Shown here one piece after another: positions 33,367-44,629 of a stretch of 64,000 nt of DNA (position 1 is the first letter of the stretch; every line of letters begins with the position of its first letter). The DNA is from Albidovulum aestuarii. GTDB lineage: Bacteria > Pseudomonadota > Alphaproteobacteria > Rhodobacterales > Rhodobacteraceae. Location: the NCBI RefSeq assembly GCF_029961185.1, contig NZ_JASBQQ010000002.1:186001-250000 (forward strand). Reading direction: 5' to 3'. Position numbers and translations under genes: made by a program. Below the pieces are notes generated by a model, which had not been told where the DNA came from, made no database searches, and saw nothing but the letters and a program-made list of their open reading frames with translations.

Positions 33367-34050
33367 ATGCTGACCCGCAAGCAACTGGAACTGCTCGATT
33401 TCATCCAAAAACGCGTCGCGCGTGACGGTGTTCCCCCCTCATTCGACGAAATGAAGGATGCTTTGGACCTGCGCTCCAAATCCGGCATCCATCGGCTGAT
33501 CACGGCGCTTGAGGAACGCGGCTTCATCCGCCGCCTTGCCCACCGGGCGCGGGCGATCGAGATCGTGAAGCTGCCCGAAGCGATGGAAAAACCGGGCTTC
33601 AGGCCCAAGGTGATCGAGGGCGACCGAAAGGCACCGCCGAAAGGCGCGATGCCGGTTCTGGCAGACGTGATGGAACTGCCGGTGATGGGCCGCATCGCCG
33701 CCGGCGTTCCAATTGAGGCGATTTCGGAAGTGTCGCATCACGTTGCCGTGCCGGGCTCGATGCTGTCGGGCAAGGGCCAGCACTATGCGCTTGAGGTCAA
33801 GGGCGATTCGATGATCGAGGCGGGGATCAATGACGGCGATGTCGTCGTGATCCGCGAACAGTCTACGGCCGACAATGGCGATATCGTCGTGGCTTTGGTC
33901 GAGGGACACGAGGCGACGCTGAAACGTTTCCGTCGCAGGGGGCATATGATCGCGCTTGAGGCTGCGAACCCGGCCTATGAAACGCGGGTTCTGCCCGAAG
34001 ATCACGTTAAGGTGCAGGGCAAGCTCGTGGGTCTGATCCGCAGCTATTGA
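33367..34050 (+). CDS. lexA: LexA repressor / autoprotease
   Basis: 227 residues. SOS master repressor. N-terminal winged helix ([14 protein letters not shown] ... [20 protein letters not shown]), Ala112-Gly113 cleavage site in RIAAGVPI, and the S24 peptidase dyad Ser148 in [10 protein letters not shown] and Lys186 in ATLKRF. Typical alphaproteobacterial length. It is separated from moeA by 90 bp with its own promoter. Its end overlaps the convergent comEC gene by seven bases. Confidence 0.97.
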   Translation: MLTRKQLELLDFIQKRVARDGVPPSFDEMKDALDLRSKSGIHRLITALEERGFIRRLAHRARAIEIVKLPEAMEKPGFRPKVIEGDRKAPPKGAMPVLADVMELPVMGRIAAGVPIEAISEVSHHVAVPGSMLSGKGQHYALEVKGDSMIEAGINDGDVVVIREQSTADNGDIVVALVEGHEATLKRFRRRGHMIALEAANPAYETRVLPEDHVKVQGKLVGLIRSY

Positions 34051-36116
34051 CGGGTAGCGAACCTTCGGGGCCGGATGCGCCTGTTCCACAACCTTTCGCC
34101 CGCCACCTCGCGTGCGGTGACGATACGCATCCCATCGGCGTCGGCATAAACCGCCAGCGCCCCGGTTTCGCGCAGTTTGGCCGTGTCGTAGATCAGGCAT
34201 GGGCCTTTCGGGCCAGTCCAGTCCTCTGAGACGATCACCAATGCGCCCTTGGTACAGGCCGCCTGTGCACGATCGGCGGCTCCCTTGCCGGTGAAATGCG
34301 AAAAAGGCGTGCCGACGAGATTGGCCCAAAGCGCACCTTTGGCCCCCTGAAATCCCTGCCGGGCAAAAGCGGCGTCCTGTTCTGCAAGTTCGCCGTCATC
34401 CTCCAGCCAGCTTTTGGCGACGAAGCCCGCGCCCTTGGGCTTTGTCAGCGCCCTGCCCTCGGGTCCCATCAGCCCCGCCATCGACCCGTCGGAGGCGACG
34501 AGAAGCGCGGGCCGTTCGGCCCCGATCCAGAGGACAAGGGCGGTGACCAATCCGGCGACCCCGATGCCGCGCAGCCAGAACAACCGGGTGACAAGCGCCA
34601 TGAGTCCGCCAAGCGCAATCATCGGCAAAGCGGCGCCGGGCGGTGCGGGCACCGCGACCACCGCGCCTTCCATCCCCGCGACCCATTCGGCGATTGCGAG
34701 GATCGCCCATGTCCCCTTGCCCATGACCCAAAGCACCGGAGCATCCAGCCCCAAGGGCGCAAGCAGGGCCGCAACAACCGCCAAAGGCATGACGACTGTC
34801 CCCATCAGTGGTACTGCCAGCAAGTTTGCCAGAAGACCGTATTCCGCGATCCGGTTGAAATGCGCGGCCGCAATGGGAGCGGTGGCAAACCCCGCCGCCA
34901 TTGAGGATATTAGCAGCATTGCCACAGGACGCAGAAGTGCGGGGATGTGATGCTGTACCTTCGCCCAGAGCTGAAAGACGGCGATCAGCGCCACGGTCGC
35001 CCCGAAGGACATCTGGAACCCCGGCTCGACAAGGCTTTCCGGTTCGATCACCAGCACGATGATCGCGGCGATTGCGACAGAACGCAGCGAGATTGCCCGT
35101 CGGTCGGCCATCACCGCCACCAGCATCACTGCAACCATGATGAAGGCGCGTCTTGTGGCAACGCTCGGCCCTGCAAGCATCAGGTAGAAGGCGGCGGCGA
35201 AAAGCGCAACGACCGCCGCCAGTTTCTTCGTGTTGATCCTGAGCGCTACGGGCGGCACCAAGGCCAGCCCGTAACGGCAGGTGGCAAAGACGAAGCCGGT
35301 CAGAAGCCCTATATGCAGGCCCGAAATGGCGATCAGATGCGACAGGTTCGAGCCGCGAAGCGCCTCCGTCGTCGCCCGCTCCACCCCAGACCTGTCGCCA
35401 GTCATCAGGGCGGCGGCAAAGGCGCCCGCCTGCCCCTCCATCCGCGCCTGCATCCCGCCCGATATGGCCATGCGAAGGCGGAAGGCCAGAAGCGATAATC
35501 TGCCCTCCGGCGGTTCGAGCGCCAGCACCGGTGAGCGCGTATAGCCGACGGCGCCCAGCCCAGAAAACCACGCCAGACGCTGAAAATCGAAGCCGCCCGG
35601 CTCCACCGGGCCTTCTGGTGGCGAGAGATGGGCCGAGAGGATCACGGTCAGGCCGGGCACCGGACGGATGAACCCCTGCTCGCCGTGAAGCGCCACGCGC
35701 ACCCGCGCCGGTGTGCGGCCAGGCGGGACATCCTCCAGCACCACGCGATCAAGCGTCAGCCGCATCTGGTCGGAGAAGGAGCGGTCGATATCGACGATGC
35801 GACCCTCAACGGACCCGTAATAGCGGAACTGCAGCACCGGGGCGGACACCGAATGAGCCCGGTACGCGGCGATGACCAGCCCCGCGGCGACAAGGGCAAG
35901 GCCCGTCGCGGGAATGCGCAACCGTTCGGGCCCCCGCCAACCGAGGGCTGCGAAGAGTACCATGACAGCGCCGACGGACCAGAGCATGACTGGCCCCGGC
36001 TCCTCCTTCAGCGCGAAATATCGGCCGATGCCGAGCGAGAGGTAAACCGGCGCCCAGATCATAAGCCGCCCCCGCGCCGCGCCGAGCGCGTCCAGCATCC
36101 TGATCACCGCCCGCAC
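34044..36116 (-). CDS. comEC: ComEC/Rec2 family DNA-uptake channel protein
   Basis: 690 residues, many membrane helices. Order: N-terminal DUF4131-like region with an OB-like beta section (about 95-165, [12 protein letters not shown]), competence domain beginning [10 protein letters not shown] and [17 protein letters not shown] (about 240-290), and a C-terminal soluble segment after about 520 that is shorter than a full metallo-beta-lactamase domain. Role: passage of single-stranded DNA across the inner membrane. In Rhodobacterales ComEC is also needed by cells to receive gene-transfer-agent DNA. The upstream start GTG (36116) or ATG (36098) is undecided. Confidence 0.92.
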   Translation of the reverse strand: MRAVIRMLDALGAARGRLMIWAPVYLSLGIGRYFALKEEPGPVMLWSVGAVMVLFAALGWRGPERLRIPATGLALVAAGLVIAAYRAHSVSAPVLQFRYYGSVEGRIVDIDRSFSDQMRLTLDRVVLEDVPPGRTPARVRVALHGEQGFIRPVPGLTVILSAHLSPPEGPVEPGGFDFQRLAWFSGLGAVGYTRSPVLALEPPEGRLSLLAFRLRMAISGGMQARMEGQAGAFAAALMTGDRSGVERATTEALRGSNLSHLIAISGLHIGLLTGFVFATCRYGLALVPPVALRINTKKLAAVVALFAAAFYLMLAGPSVATRRAFIMVAVMLVAVMADRRAISLRSVAIAAIIVLVIEPESLVEPGFQMSFGATVALIAVFQLWAKVQHHIPALLRPVAMLLISSMAAGFATAPIAAAHFNRIAEYGLLANLLAVPLMGTVVMPLAVVAALLAPLGLDAPVLWVMGKGTWAILAIAEWVAGMEGAVVAVPAPPGAALPMIALGGLMALVTRLFWLRGIGVAGLVTALVLWIGAERPALLVASDGSMAGLMGPEGRALTKPKGAGFVAKSWLEDDGELAEQDAAFARQGFQGAKGALWANLVGTPFSHFTGKGAADRAQAACTKGALVIVSEDWTGPKGPCLIYDTAKLRETGALAVYADADGMRIVTAREVAGERLWNRRIRPRRFATRQ

Positions 36117-36193
36117 CTTGTTTCCCCGTCCGGCTTTGCCTATTGAGTGCCGTCAGCCTGAACTTTCATGGTTTCCGAAAGGTTAACGCGCCC

Positions 36194-37591
36194 ATGTCCG
36201 ACGTTGTCACCCGCTTCGCCCCCTCGCCCACCGGGTATCTGCATATCGGCGGCGCGCGCACCGCTTTGTTCAACTGGCTCTATGCAAGGGGCCGTGGTGG
36301 CAAGTTCCTCCTGCGCATCGAGGATACCGACCGCGAACGCTCGACGCCCGAGGCGACGGCGGCGATCCTGAAGGGCCTGACATGGCTCGGCCTTGATTGG
36401 GACGGCGATGTCGTCAGCCAGTTCGAGGGCCGCGAGCGTCATGCCGAGGTGGCGCGCGAGATGATGGCGCGGGGCCATGCCTATAAGTGCTTCTCCACGC
36501 AGGAGGAAATCGAGGCGTTTCGCGAGGCCGCGCGGGCCGAAGGGCGCTCGACCCTCTTCCAAAGCCCGTGGCGCGATGCCGATCCGGCGACGCACCCCGA
36601 TCTGCCATACGTGATCCGGCTGAAGGCGCCCCGCGACGGCGAGACGGTGATCGAGGACGCGGTGCAGGGCAATGTCACCATCCGCAACGACCAGCTCGAT
36701 GACATGGTTTGTTTACGGTCCGATGGTACGCCCACCTACATGCTGGCGGTCGTCGTGGATGACCATGACATGGGCGTCACGCATGTGATCCGGGGGGACG
36801 ACCATCTGAACAACGCGGCGCGCCAGATTCAGGTCTACCGGGCGATGGGCTGGGACGTGCCGGTCTTTGCCCATATCCCGCTCATCCACGGACCCGATGG
36901 CAAGAAGCTCAGCAAGCGCCACGGGGCGGTTGGGCTGGAAGAGTATCAGGCCATGGGCTACCCGGCTTCGGGCATGCGCAATTACCTGACCCGGCTCGGC
37001 TGGGCGCATGGCGATGCTGAATACTTCACCGATGCCGAGGCGAAAGAATGGTTCGACCTTTCGGGAATCGGGCGCGCGCCCGCGCGGCTCGATTTCAAGA
37101 AACTGGAAAACATCTGCGGGCAGCATATTGCCGCCACGCCGGACGAGGCGCTTTTGCCTGAAATTGAGGCATATCTTGATGCTGCGGGCGCGAAATCTCT
37201 TTCGCAATCGCAGAAAGACGGGCTGTCACGCGCTCTTTACTGCGTGAAAGATCGGGCAAAAACTTTTCCGGAACTCATTGAAAAAGCGCACTTTGTTCTG
37301 GCATCTCGGCCTTTCGAACCCGATGAGAAAGCGGCAAAGTCACTCGATCCGGTATCCCGTGGTATACTGAAAGAATTGACGCCGCACCTGCAAAATGCTA
37401 GCTGGGAGCGGGACATGCTGGAAACCGCTGTGGGCACAATCGCCGAGGCTCACGGGATCGGGCTCGGCAAGATCGCTGGCCCCCTTCGGGCCGCGCTTGC
37501 CGGACGCACGGTCAGCCCCAGCGTCTTCGATATGATGCTCGTCATCGGGCGGGAGGAGACCATCGCCCGGTTGAAGGATGCGGCAGCCTGA
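36194..37591 (+). CDS. gltX: Glutamyl-tRNA synthetase
   Basis: 465 residues from the ATG at 36194. Class I aminoacyl-tRNA synthetase: [20 protein letters not shown] (HIGH motif), KKLSKRHGA (KMSKS motif), [19 protein letters not shown]. Divergent from comEC over 77 bp. Whether it also charges tRNA-Gln is not decided here. Confidence 0.97.
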   Translation: MSDVVTRFAPSPTGYLHIGGARTALFNWLYARGRGGKFLLRIEDTDRERSTPEATAAILKGLTWLGLDWDGDVVSQFEGRERHAEVAREMMARGHAYKCFSTQEEIEAFREAARAEGRSTLFQSPWRDADPATHPDLPYVIRLKAPRDGETVIEDAVQGNVTIRNDQLDDMVCLRSDGTPTYMLAVVVDDHDMGVTHVIRGDDHLNNAARQIQVYRAMGWDVPVFAHIPLIHGPDGKKLSKRHGAVGLEEYQAMGYPASGMRNYLTRLGWAHGDAEYFTDAEAKEWFDLSGIGRAPARLDFKKLENICGQHIAATPDEALLPEIEAYLDAAGAKSLSQSQKDGLSRALYCVKDRAKTFPELIEKAHFVLASRPFEPDEKAAKSLDPVSRGILKELTPHLQNASWERDMLETAVGTIAEAHGIGLGKIAGPLRAALAGRTVSPSVFDMMLVIGREETIARLKDAAA

Positions 37592-37671
37592 CGGCGCATT
37601 CGGCGCCCGGACTGTGAAGAACACCCAGATGCAGGCACCACCCGCCGGCATCTGAAGCAAAGGGAGCCGAG

Positions 37672-38967
37672 ATGGACAAAATGATCAAGAACGCGACGCT
37701 AAGCTTCAACGGAAAAACGATCGACCTGCCCATCATGCAACCGACTGTGGGCCCCGAAGTCATCGACATCCGTAAACTCTACGGCCAGGGCGATGTCTTC
37801 ACCTACGACCCGGGTTTTACCTCAACCGCTGCCTGCGACAGCGCCATCACGTATATCGACGGCGACAAGGGTGAGCTTCTTTATCGCGGCTATCCGATCG
37901 AGCAACTGGCCGAAAAATCGCATTTCCTAGAGGTCTGCTACCTGTTGCTTTACGGCGAACTGCCAGACGAAGGCCAGATGAAGGACTTCGAGGCACGTGT
38001 CACGAACCACACGATGGTGCATGAGCAGATGCACTATTTCTTCCGGGGGTTCCGCCGCGACAGCCATCCGATGGCGACCATGGTTGGCGTCGTCGGTGCA
38101 ATGTCGGCCTTCTATCACGACAGCACCGATATCAATGATCCCTGGCAGCGTGAGGTCGCGGCGATCCGCATGATCGCAAAACTGCCGACAATCGCTGCGA
38201 TGGCCTATAAGTACTCGTTGGGTCAGCCGTTCGTCTACCCGAAGAACTCGCTCGACTATCCGTCGAACTTCCTCCACATGTGCTTTGCGGTCCCCTGTGA
38301 GGACTATGTGGTCGATCCGATCCTGTCGAAGGCGATGGACCGGATCATGATGCTGCACGCAGATCACGAACAGAATGCCTCCACCTCGACCGTGCGCCTT
38401 GCTGGCTCGTCGGGCGCCAACCCCTTTGCCTGTGTCGCAGCGGGTATTGCCTGCCTTTGGGGTCCGGCCCATGGCGGTGCCAACCAGGCCTGCCTTGAAA
38501 TGCTGCGCGAAATTGGCACGGTCGAGAACATCCCCGACGCGATCCGCCGGGCAAAGGACAAGTCCGACCCGTTCCGCCTCATGGGCTTTGGCCACCGGGT
38601 CTACAAGAACTTCGACCCGCGCGCGAAGGTGATGAAGGAAAGCGCCGACGAGGTTCTGGACCTTCTGGGCATCCACAACAACGAAACGCTGAAGGTCGCC
38701 AAGGAACTGGAGCGGATCGCTCTGGAAGATGAGTATTTCGTCGAGAAGAAGCTCTACCCGAACGTCGATTTCTATTCCGGCATCATCCTTGAGGCGATGG
38801 GTTTCCCGACCTCGATGTTCACGCCGATCTTTGCGGTCAGCCGTACGGTTGGCTGGATTTCACAGTGGAAAGAGATGATCGGCGATCCGACCCAGAAGAT
38901 CGGGCGCCCGCGCCAGCTCTATATCGGTCAGACGCGGCGCGACTATACCGATTTGGCCAAGCGCTGA
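37672..38967 (+). CDS. gltA: Type II citrate synthase
   Basis: 431 residues. Condenses acetyl-CoA and oxaloacetate at entry to the TCA cycle. Motifs: [47 protein letters not shown] (catalytic His), [29 protein letters not shown] (catalytic His and Arg) and the Asp in [14 protein letters not shown] precedes the ATG. Followed by a strong terminator. Confidence 0.97.
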   Translation: MDKMIKNATLSFNGKTIDLPIMQPTVGPEVIDIRKLYGQGDVFTYDPGFTSTAACDSAITYIDGDKGELLYRGYPIEQLAEKSHFLEVCYLLLYGELPDEGQMKDFEARVTNHTMVHEQMHYFFRGFRRDSHPMATMVGVVGAMSAFYHDSTDINDPWQREVAAIRMIAKLPTIAAMAYKYSLGQPFVYPKNSLDYPSNFLHMCFAVPCEDYVVDPILSKAMDRIMMLHADHEQNASTSTVRLAGSSGANPFACVAAGIACLWGPAHGGANQACLEMLREIGTVENIPDAIRRAKDKSDPFRLMGFGHRVYKNFDPRAKVMKESADEVLDLLGIHNNETLKVAKELERIALEDEYFVEKKLYPNVDFYSGIILEAMGFPTSMFTPIFAVSRTVGWISQWKEMIGDPTQKIGRPRQLYIGQTRRDYTDLAKR

Positions 38968-38987
38968 TCGCCGACACATAAAGAAAC

Positions 38988-39009
38988 GGCCGCCTCGGAA
39001 GAGGCGGCC
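38988..39009. terminator. Terminator after gltA
   Basis: Nine-bp perfect stem GGCCGCCTC/GAGGCGGCC with a GGAA tetraloop, flanked by AAGAAAC on the left and ATTTGG on the right. It lies between convergent gltA and the EF-G-like gene and can serve both. Confidence 0.8.
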
Positions 39010-39067
39010 ATTTGGCATTCAAAGACATGCAACTTCGATCGAATGGGACACGAAGTGGATAGGTGTT

Positions 39068-40996
39068 TCACGCAGCGGTCGCGTGCTCTTTCGAAATCCG
39101 TTCAGCCTCCTTGCCATAAATTTCTTCGTAGTGGTCAAAGCTCATCTCGTGCCATGCCGTCCCTTGTGTCGCCGAGCCGAGCGCCATGGCGAGGTCTTCC
39201 TCAGCCGAGGCTGGAAGCAGCGCCCGGAACACGTCCCAACCCCGATAGTCCGGATCGCCATCGAAACCGAGAACCTGCCCCTTCAGCGATGAGATCAGCG
39301 ACACCATCGCGCCCGAATAGATCGAAGGGACATGGATATCGACCCGCTCGATCGGTTGCAGCAGGACAGGCCCCGCCTTGCCCAAAGCCTCCCGCAAAGC
39401 CATGCGGCCCGCCGTGCGGAAGGCGAAATCGGAACTGTCGACAGCGTGGTGCTTGCCGTCGGTCAGCGTCACAGAAACGTCGGTGACCGGAAAACCCAAC
39501 GGCCCCTTGTCCAATGCCTCGCGCGCGCCCTCCTCGACCGCCGGGATATAGTTCTTGGGCACTGCACCGCCTTTCACGACATCGTCAAAGACAAACCCAT
39601 CGCCGCGCCCCGACGGCCGGACGATGACTGCCACATCGGCGAACTGACCGGCGCCTCCCGACTGTTTGCGGTGGCGGTAATGCTCATCGACCTGAGAGGA
39701 AATCGTCTCCAGATAGCGGGGATCGGGCACATGAGTCGTGACCTCGACACCGAAATCATCGGCCAACGTGGCGAGCGTCTGGCGTTCATGCATGACGCCC
39801 TGCAACTTCAGCAGGGCATGGCCCGTGGTCGGGTCCTGTTCCAGCCGCAGCATCGGATCGGCCTCGGCAAGCCGTGCCAGTGCCGTCGACAATCGCACCT
39901 CGTCACGCTCATGCGCGGGCGAGATCAGCCGGGCCAAAGCCGGCGGACAGCCCCGGCCCCAATCCGGCACGGCCGCGCCACCGGAGACGGTAAACACTTT
40001 CCCTGCATCAAGCTGATCGGACTTCACCGATATCCCGATCTCGCCCGGCTCAAGATGATCGCCACCTGCCTTGCCACCAACATCGACAAGCCCACCAAGG
40101 CCGCTGCCACCGAGCTGCGCACCGGTCTTCACACCCGTCCCGAGCGCCCTCAACATCACGCATTTGCCAAGGTGTTTGCGGATCTGAGCATGAAACCCGA
40201 CCGCCACCGCATCCTTGTCGCCCAGCCGCCCGGCCAGAACCGACACATCCGGCGCCTCGTGCCTCAGCGCCTTCATCAGGCGCAGGATGCCATTCTTGTG
40301 GCTCGCAGCCCCCATGAAAGTCGGGACCACGTCGCGGTGCTGGGTTTCCCTCTTCGCGATCTCGAACAAAGCACCCGTCGCCGGTTCGTGATCCTCGATC
40401 AGTTCCTCCAGCAGAGCATCGTCATAATCCGACATCTGTTCCAGCAGCTCGGCACGCGCCTCGTGTTCGCGGTCAGCCTCGCCCTTCGGCATCTCGACAA
40501 GCTGCGACGGTTGTCCTTCACGATAACGCCATGCGCGTTCCGAAATCAGGTCAATCGCGCCGACGATCTCTCCTCCCTCGCGGATCGGGATCTGGCGCAG
40601 AACGACGGAATGGCTGGTATAGGCCTGAAGCGCGGCGACGATATCGCGGACGCGGCCCTTCGGTGCATCCATCTTGTTGATGAAGATGAAGGACGGGACA
40701 TTCGCCGCCTCGGCCGCCCGGATCCAGGGCGCGGCGAGCACGGCCTCATCGGGATCTGGTGCGACGCAGATGACAGCGGCGTCAGCGGCAAGCAAAGCCG
40801 CGCCCCCCATGCGGGCAAATTCAGGCCCGCCCGCGACATCGATGGCGCACCAATCCTCACCCATGAAGCCAAAGCGGGTCAGCGTCAGATGGCCGGCCGT
40901 CTCGGACCGGGGATGAGCGTCCTCAAGCGCCGCCAGCGCCTGGACAAGCTCAGTCTTTCCCGATTGAGACGGCCCCAATACCGTGAAACAGCGCAT
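39068..40996 (-). CDS. Elongation factor G-like protein (EF-G paralogue)
   Basis: 642 residues, shorter than canonical EF-G (about 700). P-loop GPSQSGKT (8-15) and NKMD are kept, but the G2/G3 region is altered: DVAGGPEF replaces the usual DTPGH. Domains II-V follow, with EHYRHRKQSGGAGQFADV (domain IV start) and ERVDIHVPSIYSGAMVSLIS. Such EF-G-like proteins have been proposed to act in ribosome recycling or stress rather than normal translocation. The missing catalytic His of switch II makes ordinary GTP hydrolysis doubtful. Confidence 0.9.
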   Translation of the reverse strand: MRCFTVLGPSQSGKTELVQALAALEDAHPRSETAGHLTLTRFGFMGEDWCAIDVAGGPEFARMGGAALLAADAAVICVAPDPDEAVLAAPWIRAAEAANVPSFIFINKMDAPKGRVRDIVAALQAYTSHSVVLRQIPIREGGEIVGAIDLISERAWRYREGQPSQLVEMPKGEADREHEARAELLEQMSDYDDALLEELIEDHEPATGALFEIAKRETQHRDVVPTFMGAASHKNGILRLMKALRHEAPDVSVLAGRLGDKDAVAVGFHAQIRKHLGKCVMLRALGTGVKTGAQLGGSGLGGLVDVGGKAGGDHLEPGEIGISVKSDQLDAGKVFTVSGGAAVPDWGRGCPPALARLISPAHERDEVRLSTALARLAEADPMLRLEQDPTTGHALLKLQGVMHERQTLATLADDFGVEVTTHVPDPRYLETISSQVDEHYRHRKQSGGAGQFADVAVIVRPSGRGDGFVFDDVVKGGAVPKNYIPAVEEGAREALDKGPLGFPVTDVSVTLTDGKHHAVDSSDFAFRTAGRMALREALGKAGPVLLQPIERVDIHVPSIYSGAMVSLISSLKGQVLGFDGDPDYRGWDVFRALLPASAEEDLAMALGSATQGTAWHEMSFDHYEEIYGKEAERISKEHATAA

Positions 40997-41237
40997 GGAT
41001 TTCCCCCTGTCGGCACGTCAGGCGAGCGCGATTGGTGGCTGGCCCCCGTGCCTTCCGGGCCATGCGCCCTTATGGCCTAACTCTCGGCTGCGAAACGCCT
41101 TCGGTCAAGGATGGAAAGCGGCGCTTACTCATGTTGGGCGAAAATCGCACTACCGGGACCAGCCCGAGCGTCAGCGGCCAAGGCCGGTGGCGCGAGACAT
41201 GTCGTGACGCGTGAAACGCGCCTCAATTTGGAAAAGC

Positions 41238-42011
41238 CTAGCGGCCCTGAAACCGCGCCAGACGCTTTTCGAGGAACGCATCGACGCCTTCTCGGAAATC
41301 CCTGGTCTGCCCGCATTCACCCTGCAGCCGTGCCTCCAGCGCAAGCTGCATCTCGATGTCGTTCGCGAGAGAGGCGCGCATCGCCTGTTTTACCCTTGCA
41401 TAGGCCGCCGTTGGCCCCTTGGCCAGATGCGCCGCCCGGGCCCGCCAGTGCGTCGCGAAATCTTCATCTGGAATGGCTTCCCAGATCATGCCCCACTCCG
41501 CCGCCTGCCGCGCGGTCACCTTGTCGGCGAACAAAGCCGCGCCCATCGCCTTGGCCATGCCCATGGCGCGCGGCAGCACATAGGTGCCACCGGCGTCGGG
41601 GATCAGCCCGATCCGGGTGAACGCCTGAATGAAGCTCGCGCTTTCCGCTGCGATCACCACATCGGCGGCCAGCGCCAGATTGGCCCCCGCCCCCGCCGCC
41701 GCCCCGTTCACTGCAGAAATCACCGGCACTTCGGCGGCCAAAATCGCGCGCAGCATCGGCTCGTATTCCTCGGCCAGCGTCTTTGACAGATCGAAATCGC
41801 CATCCACCCGATCACTCAGATCCTGTCCCGAGCAAAACGCCCGTCCCGTACCGGTCAGTACGACCACCCGCGCCGATGCGGCGGCTTTCGTCACTGCCCC
41901 GGTGATCTCTGCGCGCATTTTCGTATTCAGCGCGTTCATCACCTCGGGCCGGTTCAGCGTGATGACGGCAATGCCATCCGCCTCGTCAAACAGAATCGTC
42001 TCGTAAGCCAT
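41238..42011 (-). CDS. Enoyl-CoA hydratase/isomerase, PaaG-like
   Basis: 257 residues, crotonase fold. Motifs: ITLNRPEVMNALN, GTGRAFCSGQDLSD (oxyanion hole), NGAAAGAGANLALAADVVIA and FTRIGLIPDAGGTYVLPR. The Asp of the IPDAGG loop and the CSGQDL motif resemble PaaG, the ring-epoxide isomerase of phenylacetate breakdown, but no other paa genes are nearby, so a general enoyl-CoA role is equally possible. Downstream of ccmH on the same strand. Confidence 0.9.
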   Translation of the reverse strand: MAYETILFDEADGIAVITLNRPEVMNALNTKMRAEITGAVTKAAASARVVVLTGTGRAFCSGQDLSDRVDGDFDLSKTLAEEYEPMLRAILAAEVPVISAVNGAAAGAGANLALAADVVIAAESASFIQAFTRIGLIPDAGGTYVLPRAMGMAKAMGAALFADKVTARQAAEWGMIWEAIPDEDFATHWRARAAHLAKGPTAAYARVKQAMRASLANDIEMQLALEARLQGECGQTRDFREGVDAFLEKRLARFQGR

Positions 42012-42084
42012 GCATATTCTCCCGGGGGACCGTTTGAGGCGGCAGATTACTGGCTCTGCCCGGCAGGCAAAGTGAAACCGCGCG

Positions 42085-42537
42085 TCACTTTTCCAGGATT
42101 TCCTTCAGCCGCGCCTTTTCCTCGGCGCTGAGCGGCGCGGGTGCCGCGTCTGGCGCAGACCTGCGGCGGCGGAGGTAGAGTGCCGCAGTGCCGAGCGCCA
42201 TGAGCAGCATCGCTGGACCCGCGATCCACAGGATCAGGTTCTCACCCGAAGCGGTCGGTTGAAGCAGCACATATTCGCCGTAGCGATCCACGAGATAGGA
42301 AATGACCTCCTCATCGCTGTCTCCGGCGACGAGGCGCTCGCGGACCAGAACGCGCAGGTCTCGTGCCAGATCGGCATTGGATTCGTCGATATTCTCGTTG
42401 CGGCAGACGAGGCAACGCAGCCCCTTGGATAATTCTCGCGCCCGCGCCTCCAGCGCCGGATCGGCAAGAATCTCGTCGGGCTGCACCGCATGGGCAGGTG
42501 CAGCGAGCAGGCAGAGGTAAAGGATCAGCCAGCGCAT
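42085..42537 (-). CDS. ccmH: Cytochrome c maturation protein CcmH
   Basis: 150 residues. Signal sequence MRWLILYLCLLAAPAHA, the redox-active motif LRCLVCRNENI (about 41-51), one membrane helix (ILWIAGPAMLLMALGTAAL) and a charged C-terminus. It reduces the apocytochrome c CxxCH motif for heme attachment in the periplasm. Starts three bases after the ccmF stop. Confidence 0.95.
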   Translation of the reverse strand: MRWLILYLCLLAAPAHAVQPDEILADPALEARARELSKGLRCLVCRNENIDESNADLARDLRVLVRERLVAGDSDEEVISYLVDRYGEYVLLQPTASGENLILWIAGPAMLLMALGTAALYLRRRRSAPDAAPAPLSAEEKARLKEILEK

Positions 42538-42540
42538 CGC

Positions 42541-44499
42541 CTACTCCGCCGGTTGCGCAATTGCAGGCGCCTTGCGCGCCCCCGCGGCGACACGATAGCG
42601 GCGGTCGGACAGGCTCAGGATGCCGCCGAGCGCCATCAGGATAGCTCCGCCCCAGATCCAGTTGGCGAAGGGCTTGATGTAGGTCCGGACCGCCCAACCG
42701 CCATTGTCCTGCGGATCACCGATCACCAGGTAGATGTCGCGCCAGACCCCGTTGGCGATTGCCGCCTCGGTCGTTGGCATCGCCGCAACCGGATAAATCC
42801 GCTTTTCAGGATGCAGAAGCGCCACCTCGGCGCCCCCGCGCGTCACCCGCATTGTCGCTGTGGTGGAGATATAGTTCGGCCCTTCGACCCGTTCGACGCC
42901 CGAAAGCGTGATGTCGTAGCCCGCAACCGTGAACGTTTCGCCCACCTGCGCGACCCGGATATCCTCGACATCCCAGGCCATCAGGCAGGCGATACCGATG
43001 AAGACCACGCCAAGCCCGGAATGCGCCGTAGCCTTACCCCAGTCAGCGCGCGGCAGGCGGCCAAGCCGCGCGAACCGCCGCCCTGCCCTTTGCCAAAGCT
43101 CAGCCCCGGCCCCGGCAATCAGCCACCCGCCCAGAAAAACGCCGACAGGAGCCAACGCCGAGCCACCGGTCGAGACCGCAAAGGCCAGCCCGCCGAGTGC
43201 CAGAGCAAGTACAAGCGCGGGATAAAGCGGCCGCATTGAGCGCCCGATCCGAGCCCGCTTCCACGGCATGATCGCGCCAATGGGCAGGATCACCGCGAGG
43301 ATCACCATGAAAGGAGTGAAGGCCTGATTGAAGAACGGCGCACCGACGGAAAGCTTCCGGTCGAATGCCAGTTCGGCGATGAGCGGCCAGAGCGTACCGA
43401 CAAAGACCACGAATGCGGCAACCGCCAAGAGGACATTGTTCATCACCAGAGCCGATTCTCGGCTGACCATGGCAAAGACGCCTTTCGCCTCCATCACGCC
43501 CGCCCGTGCGGCGTAGAGCGTCAGAGCCCCGCCAATGAAGACGGCGAGGATCGCCAGAATGAAGATGCCGCGCTCGGGGTCGTTGGCGAAGGCATGGACG
43601 CTGGTGATGATTCCCGACCGCACAATGAAGGTGCCGATCAGCGAAAAGCCGAAGGCTAGGATCGCCAGCAGGATGGTCCAGCTCTTCAGCGCCTCGCGTT
43701 TCTCGACCACAATAGCGGAATGCAGCAGTGCAGCCGCGATCAGCCAGGGCATGAAACTTGCATTTTCCACCGGGTCCCAGAACCAGAACCCGCCCCAGCC
43801 CAACTCATAATAGGCCCACCAGCTTCCCAGCGCGATGCCGACAGTCAGGAACATCCAGGCGGCCAATGTCCATGGCCTGACCCAGCGCGCCCAGGCGGCA
43901 TCGACCCGACCCTCGATCAGCGCGGCGACGGCGAAGGAAAACGCCATGGAGAGGCCCACATAACCGAGGTAGAGGAAGGGCGGATGGAAAGCGAGACCCG
44001 GATCCTGCAACAGGGGGTTCAGGTCCTGCCCGTCAAAGGGCGGCTCGGCAAGACGCAGGAAGGGATTCGAGGTGAAGAGGATAAAGGCAAGGAAAGCCAA
44101 GCCGATCATCGCCTGAACGCTCAGCACCCGCGCCTTCAGCCGGTCGGGCAGGCTTTGCCCGAACCAATGCGCCGAAGCCCCGAAAAGCGCCAGAATCAGC
44201 ACCCAGAGCAGCATTGAGCCTTCGTGGTTCCCCCAGACGCCCGACACCTTGTAGAGCATCGGTTTCAGCGTGTGTGAATTGAGCGTAACGAGCCGCAAGG
44301 AAAAGTCGGAGGTGACAAAGGCGTAGGTCAGCGCCCCGAAGGAAATCGCGATGCACAGGAACTGCGCCGTTGCCGCCGGTCCCGCCATGGCCATCCAGCC
44401 GCGCCACCCCTTATGCGCGCCGACAAGCGGCACCACCGCCTGAACCGTGGCGATCATAAGGGCGAGAATAAGGGTGAAATGGCCAAGCTCTGCGATCAT
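42541..44499 (-). CDS. ccmF: Heme lyase CcmF
   Basis: 652 residues from MIAELGHF at 44499. Multi-pass membrane protein with the WWD heme-handling motif in WGGFWFWDPVENASFMPWL, and conserved histidines. Transfers heme from CcmE to apocytochrome c together with CcmH. The N-terminal MIAELGHFTLILALMIAT matches the family. Upstream, the lysis cassette separates it from ccmE. Confidence 0.96.
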   Translation of the reverse strand: MIAELGHFTLILALMIATVQAVVPLVGAHKGWRGWMAMAGPAATAQFLCIAISFGALTYAFVTSDFSLRLVTLNSHTLKPMLYKVSGVWGNHEGSMLLWVLILALFGASAHWFGQSLPDRLKARVLSVQAMIGLAFLAFILFTSNPFLRLAEPPFDGQDLNPLLQDPGLAFHPPFLYLGYVGLSMAFSFAVAALIEGRVDAAWARWVRPWTLAAWMFLTVGIALGSWWAYYELGWGGFWFWDPVENASFMPWLIAAALLHSAIVVEKREALKSWTILLAILAFGFSLIGTFIVRSGIITSVHAFANDPERGIFILAILAVFIGGALTLYAARAGVMEAKGVFAMVSRESALVMNNVLLAVAAFVVFVGTLWPLIAELAFDRKLSVGAPFFNQAFTPFMVILAVILPIGAIMPWKRARIGRSMRPLYPALVLALALGGLAFAVSTGGSALAPVGVFLGGWLIAGAGAELWQRAGRRFARLGRLPRADWGKATAHSGLGVVFIGIACLMAWDVEDIRVAQVGETFTVAGYDITLSGVERVEGPNYISTTATMRVTRGGAEVALLHPEKRIYPVAAMPTTEAAIANGVWRDIYLVIGDPQDNGGWAVRTYIKPFANWIWGGAILMALGGILSLSDRRYRVAAGARKAPAIAQPAE

Positions 44500-44629
44500 A
44501 CCGCAGAGCATAGAGCGTCACGCGGGCGCCGCCAATGGGCTGCGCTTCAATGTCGCGGGCAATAGGCAGGGCGACAAACGAGCCGTCCTGCCCCCGCTCC
44601 CACAGGGTGACAACCATGCAGAAGAAGGA

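Noticed and set aside
39332-41080. Plus-strand open frame of 582 codons opposite the EF-G-like gene
   Set aside because: Antisense shadow with Arg/His/Asp-rich composition; the minus-strand gene has clear GTPase and EF-G motifs.
40997-41237. Possible small gene or RNA in the 241-bp gap between the EF-G-like gene and the enoyl-CoA hydratase gene
   Set aside because: Only a short Arg-rich frame and no stable hairpin or ribosome site; probably plain intergenic DNA with the EF-G-like promoter.
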